Below are positions 5,695-9,329 of a stretch of 9,329 nt of DNA, one piece after another. A model generated the notes under the pieces. That model ran no database searches, was not told where the DNA came from, and saw nothing but the letters and a program-made list of their open reading frames with translations. The stretch is from Candidatus Methanophaga sp. GoMg3.2. Its GTDB lineage: Archaea > Halobacteriota > Syntropharchaeia > Alkanophagales > Methanospirareceae. How positions within the stretch are numbered: position 1 is the first letter of the stretch; each line of letters begins with the position of its first letter. The stretch covers positions 1 through 9,329 of the forward strand of contig QBUN01000335.1 in NCBI GenBank assembly GCA_013180565.1, given 5' to 3'. The translations under genes and the position numbers were made by a program.

Positions 5695-7050
5695 TTATTC
5701 CACCGGCAGCGCATATTTAGCTGCTATTTCTATGAACGCCTCACCCAAATACCGTATCTTGTTCCAGCCCATGCCATACGTATTGAGCTTCCAAACCCTT
5801 GTAGAACCTGCGAATTCGCCTACAATCCCTCTTCGTTTCAATTCATCGCTGAGGAAGAACCCTCTTCGCTTATGCGTCTTCGCAATCTTGTCAAAGCTAT
5901 CTCGTGTATCCACCTTCGATAGCGTATGCTTACGCGGATACTCACTTGTAACTTTGTTCCCTTCTATACGCAGGAATTGCTGGATGAAATAATTTGACTT
6001 CTTCAGTTCCTCGTCCCAGCACTTTACACGTTCCTTTACCTTCGGGAAAGAAGCCATCATAGAGATCACAGTCCCGCCCATCAAAGTGCACCCAAGCATC
6101 TCCGGCTCTTTGTTCTCGAACCGCCTGCCGGTAACATCTCCAACCATCTGACTGCTTCTGAACACTTTTGGCGCCCATTCGTCAGTAGTAGCGAGAATAC
6201 CCGATGGTGCGACCGCAGCCATTCCTTTATGGCCTGAACCCACAATAAAATCAGCACCTATCTTCTTACCGTTCACTGGCACCATCCCCACGGAATAAGC
6301 GCCATTGTAAAGAAAAGGGATACCATATTCTTTCGCTATCTTACCAACGCCATATACATCATGCTCGTTCCCGAAAGTGTAATCAAAATGCTCGATAATG
6401 ATAAGCTTGGGCAGTTTTCCCGTAGTTTCCTTCACACGCTCTATTTTATCCGCAACGGCATCACCGGTAATTATATCCTTTTCCGTTGTCGGGACTTCGT
6501 TAACTATGCCGCCTGCAATTTCCACTGCTAAGAATTCGGTATAATGCGCTAAATCAGAAACTAACACGAGGTCGCCCTTGTCAAGCAGGGCGGAAGCAAC
6601 CGCCTGGAAACCGCGTCTCGCTCCTGGCACAACCCGTACTTCGTCCATGCCCACGAAGTCCGCTAACTCAGCATGGAATTCCGCTACCGGCGGTTTTCTT
6701 ATCTTATCTAGCCTGCCATTAGGGCATTTATCACAGACCGAATAGCCATCGCCATATGCAATGAGTGCTTTTCGCGCTTCGGCCGTCAATCGCCCGCCCG
6801 ATTGGATAGGGTTTATGTTTATGTACTCTTCCTCTCTCGTCCTCAGTTCAATTTTGTCCTCAACGTACTTGATTGGGTTGCCCTTGCCCTCTTTTAATTC
6901 TCTTATGATCGCGTCTACACGATCGATACCTGCTGTGAGCTGCTCCGCTTCACTTTCGTCAAGTCCGGTGGGTAACGCCTCTCGGAATATCTCTCGGATG
7001 TCTTCAAGTGCAAATTCCGCTTCGTATATCTTCCTTACCCGTATGTTCAT
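5695..7050 (-). CDS. pscS: O-phosphoseryl-tRNA:Cys-tRNA synthase (SepCysS) with N-terminal extension
   Basis: This PLP enzyme converts phosphoseryl-tRNA(Cys), made by SepRS, to Cys-tRNA(Cys) with a sulfur donor; it supplies cysteine in methanogens and relatives. The 451 residues include family signatures: YININPIQSGGRLTAEARKA (77-95), GDGYSVCDKC (100-109), the AHY of the PLP site (His169), GIPFLYNGAYSVGMVPV, IVGSGHKGMAA with the Schiff-base Lys275, EPEMLGCT, MMASFPKVKERV and LNTYGM. Cys106, Cys109 and Cys321 match the three conserved cysteines of the family. Two things differ from the usual 370-400-residue enzyme as I remember it. Residues 1-70 form a helical, charged extension, and some usual motifs have drifted (GARRGFQAVASAL in place of the GAREGKFAVMHSL type; PRKHTL in place of PHNHDLM). 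It may be a divergent paralogue rather than the main SepCysS. The ATG at 7050 has GAGGGG about nine bases upstream. Confidence 0.92.
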   Translation of the reverse strand: MNIRVRKIYEAEFALEDIREIFREALPTGLDESEAEQLTAGIDRVDAIIRELKEGKGNPIKYVEDKIELRTREEEYININPIQSGGRLTAEARKALIAYGDGYSVCDKCPNGRLDKIRKPPVAEFHAELADFVGMDEVRVVPGARRGFQAVASALLDKGDLVLVSDLAHYTEFLAVEIAGGIVNEVPTTEKDIITGDAVADKIERVKETTGKLPKLIIIEHFDYTFGNEHDVYGVGKIAKEYGIPFLYNGAYSVGMVPVNGKKIGADFIVGSGHKGMAAVAPSGILATTDEWAPKVFRSSQMVGDVTGRRFENKEPEMLGCTLMGGTVISMMASFPKVKERVKCWDEELKKSNYFIQQFLRIEGNKVTSEYPRKHTLSKVDTRDSFDKIAKTHKRRGFFLSDELKRRGIVGEFAGSTRVWKLNTYGMGWNKIRYLGEAFIEIAAKYALPVE

Positions 7051-7058
7051 TTTTATAT

Positions 7059-7064
7059 CCCCTC
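7059..7064 (-). promoter_or_regulatory. Shine-Dalgarno site of the SepCysS gene
   Basis: The minus strand reads AGAGGGGATATAAAAATG. The GAGGGG core supports the ATG at 7050 and hence the long N-terminus. Confidence 0.65.
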
Positions 7065-7082
7065 TTTATGAAAGAAAGGTTT

Positions 7083-7093
7083 GTTATATACTT
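7083..7093 (-). promoter_or_regulatory. Probable TATA-box promoter of the SepCysS gene
   Basis: The minus strand reads AGTATATAACA, about 35-43 bases before the ATG. The start of transcription would fall near 7062-7066, giving a very short leader beginning at the SD site. It lies in the 110-bp divergent region shared with cutA. Confidence 0.45.
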
Positions 7094-7143
7094 CCTGTCA
7101 GAACGTTAAAATCATTCATTGTGACTATACTAAAAAACCTTTT

Positions 7144-7154
7144 CTTAATAAAAT
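7144..7154 (+). promoter_or_regulatory. Candidate TATA box of cutA
   Basis: CTTAATAAAATA lies 24-27 bases before the second in-frame ATG (7173) and close to the first (7161). If used, the transcript would start about 7173 and translation would be leaderless from that ATG. No SD site is clear before either ATG. Confidence 0.3.
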
Positions 7155-7160
7155 ATGTGA

Positions 7161-7499
7161 ATGGAAATAAAGATGACGGAAGAGTATATTCAGGTGATAA
7201 CAGCCATAGCGAAAAGAGAGGACGCAGAAGAAATAGCCAACGCAATGGTAGAAAAAAGACTGGCTGCCTGTGTTCAGATAGTAGGACCGATAGTAAGCAC
7301 TTACTGGTGGAAAGGCACTATTGAGAGAGCAGAAGAATGGTTATGCATAATCAAGAGCAAAAAAGACCTCTATGAAGAGCTTGAAAAATCTATTAAAGAG
7401 ATACATCCATATGAAACACCAGAAATATTTGCTCTATCTGTCGTTGCAGGGAGTAAAGAGTATCTGAAATGGATTAGTAGAGAAGTTAAAAGTATATAA
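7161..7499 (+). CDS. cutA: CutA-family divalent-cation tolerance protein
   Basis: It is 112 residues from the ATG at 7161, or 108 from the ATG at 7173, both normal for CutA1. Family motifs are all present: the YIQVITAIAKREDAEEIA opening strand and helix, EKRLAACVQI (Cys37), STYWWKGTIE (Trp49, Trp50), the EEWLCIIKSK strand, and the signature IHPYETPEIFAL (His82 to Glu88), ending in YLKWI. CutA proteins are small ferredoxin-like trimers, structurally like PII proteins. They bind divalent metals in vitro and were linked to copper tolerance in E. coli, though the true ligand is unsettled. The protein is cytosolic. It is transcribed away from SepCysS and followed 38 bases later by the SEC-C gene. 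The second ATG (reading MTEEYIQV) better matches the usual CutA N-terminus. Confidence 0.95.
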   Translation: MEIKMTEEYIQVITAIAKREDAEEIANAMVEKRLAACVQIVGPIVSTYWWKGTIERAEEWLCIIKSKKDLYEELEKSIKEIHPYETPEIFALSVVAGSKEYLKWISREVKSI

Positions 7500-7500
7500 C
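7491..7500 (+). promoter_or_regulatory. Possible TATA box of the SEC-C protein gene
   Basis: AGTATATAAC overlaps the last codons and stop of cutA. A start of transcription about 25 bases on (near 7520) would sit just before the SD site, so the SEC-C gene may have its own promoter even though it follows cutA closely. Confidence 0.4.
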
Positions 7501-7524
7501 ATTAATTAGTTTTATGCAAATATA

Positions 7525-7531
7525 GGGGGGT
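7525..7531 (+). promoter_or_regulatory. Shine-Dalgarno site of the SEC-C protein gene
   Basis: GGGGGGT lies about seven bases before the ATG at 7538. It is a G-rich variant of GGAGGT and supports this start. Confidence 0.6.
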
Positions 7532-7537
7532 ATTATT

Positions 7538-8077
7538 ATGCCATATGTACCTTTTCATGAAAAGTTCCTGGAAATAGCAAAAGAAGAAACTCGAGCTCTA
7601 ATCGCAATTGCGGATCCCGAATTACCTGCGGGAAACTATGGCCTGATTGAAGCCTATTGTGACGAGGTGGGTTGTGATTGCCGGAGAGTATTTTTCAATG
7701 TATATTCCGAAGAAAGAAACGAAGTTGTAGCGGTAATTGCATATGGGTGGGAAAAGCCCAAATTTTACGCTGATTGGCTTGGTCGTAATGACCCACAGGA
7801 CATAGCGGATTTACAAGGTCCTGCATTAAATCTGGCTAGTCATCAATCCGAACTTGCACCCATTTTATTGGATAAAATTAAGTACGTTCTGAATGATCGG
7901 AATTACGTTGAAAGAATAAAGAGGCATTACCGGATGTTCAAGGATTTGATCGAAGAAGAAAATAAGAGTGGTGCATCAATGAGATCAGACAAGAGGGTCA
8001 AAATAGGGCGGAATGACCCTTGTCCCTGTGGCAGCGGTAAGAAGTATAAGCGATGCTGTATGAATAAGAAAGCGTAA
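7538..8077 (+). CDS. SEC-C motif zinc-binding protein of unknown function
   Basis: The 179 residues end in a clear SEC-C zinc motif: GRNDPCPCGSGKKYKRCC, with Cys162, Cys164, Cys173 and Cys174 as ligands. This motif is best known at the C-terminus of SecA, where it binds zinc and SecB, but it also occurs on many unrelated small proteins. The N-terminal part (1-120) is a separate, probably alpha/beta domain. It has a second cysteine group at 41, 46 and 48 (YCDEVGCDCRRVFF) and the string YGWEKPKFYADW. This combination recurs in a family of uncharacterised SEC-C proteins as far as I recall. No signal peptide or membrane segment is visible, so it is cytosolic. The linker 140-156 is polar and likely flexible. 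A nucleic-acid- or protein-binding role is a guess; no function is assigned. Confidence 0.88.
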   Translation: MPYVPFHEKFLEIAKEETRALIAIADPELPAGNYGLIEAYCDEVGCDCRRVFFNVYSEERNEVVAVIAYGWEKPKFYADWLGRNDPQDIADLQGPALNLASHQSELAPILLDKIKYVLNDRNYVERIKRHYRMFKDLIEEENKSGASMRSDKRVKIGRNDPCPCGSGKKYKRCCMNKKA

Positions 8078-8164
8078 TTTTATGATAGGCTGATTTGATC
8101 TGCATTTGCTACCGTAAAATCGTCGGTATTCGTCCGTATTTTAGAAAGCGGAGTTATCAAGTTA

Positions 8165-8189
8165 TGGTTGTTTTTTTCAATCACAACCA
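8165..8189 (+). terminator. Stem-loop after the SEC-C gene, possible terminator
   Basis: Arms TGGTTGT and ACAACCA form a 7-bp stem around an 11-base loop that begins with six T residues. It lies about 90 bases past the stop at 8077. The rest of 8078-8200 holds only A/T-rich spacer. Confidence 0.35.
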
Positions 8190-8201
8190 ATGCAAGTTGT
8201 C

Positions 8202-8210
8202 TTTATATAA
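8202..8210 (+). promoter_or_regulatory. Probable TATA-box promoter upstream of the GyrI-like fragment
   Basis: TTTATATAA is a good archaeal TATA match. Transcription would start near 8230-8235, upstream of the ATG at 8250, and could also serve the TPR-like gene at 8436. Confidence 0.5.
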
Positions 8211-8228
8211 CAATATCTATATGACGAA

Positions 8229-8253
8229 ACATGAACGCTTAAACGTTCAATGT
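8229..8253. promoter_or_regulatory. Inverted repeat over the predicted transcription start
   Basis: ACATGAACG and CGTTC-A-ATGT pair over nine bases with one unpaired A, around the centre CTTAAA. It covers the expected start of transcription of the TATA box at 8202 and touches the ATG at 8250. It could be an operator or a leader hairpin. Confidence 0.35.
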
Positions 8254-8399
8254 GGAAAGAGCTAAAAAGCATCGAAGAGAACGGTTATGAGATTGTGGGT
8301 CCTCCTGTAGCAGTATGCCATAACGACTCACATAGGGCACTAGAAGAAGAGCAGGTCAGTGAATGTCAGTTTCCGGTGAGGAAAAGAAGACAAGAGTGA
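8250..8399 (+). pseudogene. C-terminal fragment of a GyrI-like effector-binding protein
   Basis: ATG at 8250 reads MWKELKSIEENGYEIVGPP, then VAVCHNDSHRALEEEQVSEC and QFPVRKRRQE, to TGA at 8397 (49 residues). This matches the last 45 or so residues of GyrI-like/AraC effector-binding domains, which end in the pattern W-ENGYEI-GPP-EVYxxDP...EELLTEIQFPV. The first 100 or more residues of the domain are missing: the frame is closed by TGA at 8232 and no matching sequence is seen upstream. The conserved acidic REVY stretch is changed to VAVC. So it is most likely a decayed or truncated gene; a short expressed protein is possible because a TATA box lies upstream. The stop is 36 bases before the next ATG, in the same frame. 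Confidence 0.6.
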
Positions 8400-8435
8400 T
8401 GTAAAAAAGGTTCAGAAAGAATTGATGGAAGTGGC

Positions 8436-9329
8436 ATGATGTCATCGCATAGCGAACAAGGAGAAGAGAAAAGTAGGGGTTTTAGCTTAGATGACGAATT
8501 GAAATCTCTTGATGTCGAGAACTTATACAAGTTAGTGCGAGATCTAATAAGAAAAAAACCGGAAGTCCATAGATTGGTTTTGGAATGGTTTAAAGAGAAG
8601 GCAGAGGCTTCAAGAGTTGTAGAAGAAGTAGTGACTCTAAATGACGAGTTATTGATGGAATACTGGGAAAAAGCCGAATATATAATCTCAGAATTCAATG
8701 AATATGGCGGCGGACCGGAAGATGAAGAGGAGGACGCTTATCACTGGCTGAATGAAATTTCCGAATTGATTGAAGCAGGTAATATATCCTCGGATGCAAA
8801 ACTCGAATTTTTTGATTGCGCCTTTGTGGAGTATGATATGGAGAATTCCGGTTTTGAGGATGCTTTGATGGATATTTTTTTCGCGATGTGCGAGACGAAA
8901 GAAGAATGGGAATATTTAGTAGCAAAACTGGCAAAACGTCCTTCTGATTGGCGGAAAAAGTTGATTATGCGTATCCAGAAGAACTATCTTTGTAATGAAA
9001 CAGCATATTTAGAAATGCGTATGGAAAATCTCCATTACGGTATGGATTACTGGGATTTGGTGGAGTTCTACGTTAATAAGGGCGATTTGCAAAAGGGTTT
9101 GGAAACCGCAGAACAAGGGATATTAAAAGGTGAAGGTAGGCTTACAGAACTGTTTCAATTCTTGTTCGAGCATTTTGCTGAAGAACGGGACACCGCCAAT
9201 ATAGAACGAATTGTCCGGATTGCATTGACCCGGGAGAGCGAAGAGAAGGTCATGCTGGACAGACTATTTGAGTTTTATAAAACTCAAGGTAATTACGAAA
9301 AGGCAAAAGAGGCTCAGCTAAAAGCATAT
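8436..9329 (+). CDS. Acidic helical-repeat (TPR-like) protein, 3' end beyond the window
   Basis: The frame is open from the tandem ATGs at 8436/8439 to the last base (298 codons) with no stop, so the C-terminus is missing. GGAAGTG sits almost against the first ATG; the second is equally possible. The protein is acidic and almost entirely helical. Residues 28-54 (ENLYKLVRDLIRKKPEVHRL, then VLEWFKE) form the first conserved helices. TPR-like hairpins are visible at 205-234 (YWDLVEFYVNKGDLQKGLET..., ending GEG) and 273-298 (MLDRLFEFYKTQGNYEKAKE...), with a related pair between. Such alpha-solenoids bind other proteins; similar helical regions occur in archaeal SWIM-zinc-finger-associated proteins as far as I recall. 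It is predicted cytosolic, without signal peptide. No enzymatic motif is seen in the visible part. Confidence 0.8.
   Translation, partial: MMSSHSEQGEEKSRGFSLDDELKSLDVENLYKLVRDLIRKKPEVHRLVLEWFKEKAEASRVVEEVVTLNDELLMEYWEKAEYIISEFNEYGGGPEDEEEDAYHWLNEISELIEAGNISSDAKLEFFDCAFVEYDMENSGFEDALMDIFFAMCETKEEWEYLVAKLAKRPSDWRKKLIMRIQKNYLCNETAYLEMRMENLHYGMDYWDLVEFYVNKGDLQKGLETAEQGILKGEGRLTELFQFLFEHFAEERDTANIERIVRIALTRESEEKVMLDRLFEFYKTQGNYEKAKEAQLKAY

Noticed and set aside
6761..7324. 187-codon plus-strand frame across the SepCysS/cutA divergent region
   Set aside because: Its first half is antisense to SepCysS and its second half is out of frame with cutA, both of which are certain genes.
8397..8435. TGA between the GyrI-like fragment and the TPR-like frame as a readthrough or selenocysteine codon joining them
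   Set aside because: The two frames coincide by register only; no SECIS-like structure could be supported, and the fragment ends naturally just after the family's usual C-terminus.
8366..8934. Two minus-strand frames opposite the TPR-like gene
   Set aside because: The plus-strand frame is open for 298 codons with clear helical-repeat pattern; the antisense frames are Ser/Pro/His-rich mirrors.

Overview
The window reads as archaeal, most likely from a methanogen- or ANME-related euryarchaeon (for example Methanophagales or a relative). The strongest marker is a Sep-tRNA:Cys-tRNA synthase (SepCysS), an enzyme known essentially from methanogens and close relatives. AT-rich TATA-like boxes lie upstream of several genes, strong GGAGG-type ribosome binding sites are present, and the two secreted proteins are rich in N-glycosylation sequons. 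The lineage is an inference from gene content; no rRNA or tRNA gene is present.

Layout. Positions 1-1533 (minus) hold the 5' part of a large secreted protein that runs off the left edge: signal peptide, a short pectate-lyase-like beta-helix piece, then at least five PEGA repeats. Positions 1534-1858 are mostly non-coding, with the promoter of the PEGA gene, the T-tract terminator of the next gene and a possible 31-codon remnant. Positions 1859-3019 (minus) encode a secreted protein made of three near-identical META domains. Positions 3020-3606 are a 587-bp gap holding palindromes, TATA and SD signals, a 9-bp repeat motif, a 21-codon ORF with a gene-like 5' region, and possible decayed coding sequence. 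Positions 3607-5610 (minus) encode a polytopic membrane protein with a GT-C glycosyltransferase-like plan. Positions 5695-7050 (minus) encode SepCysS with an N-terminal extension.

Divergent from SepCysS, on the plus strand, are cutA (7161-7499), a SEC-C zinc-binding protein (7538-8077), a short fragment resembling the C-terminus of a GyrI-like effector-binding protein (8250-8399), and the 5' part of an acidic, all-helical TPR-like protein (8436 to the right edge).

How the genes relate. The left half is a cell-surface module: two exported repeat proteins and a membrane protein that may act in lipid-linked sugar transfer or surface glycan assembly. The right half is cytosolic: tRNA-dependent cysteine synthesis, a metal-tolerance or signalling-type trimer (CutA), and two proteins of unknown job carrying a zinc motif or helical repeats. 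I see no CRISPR array, complete insertion sequence, phage gene or defence system. The less ordinary features are the triplicated META gene with a 96-bp exact repeat, the repeated inverted-repeat/TATA/SD arrangement in the 3.0-3.3 kb gap, the extended and divergent SepCysS, and several apparent gene remnants.
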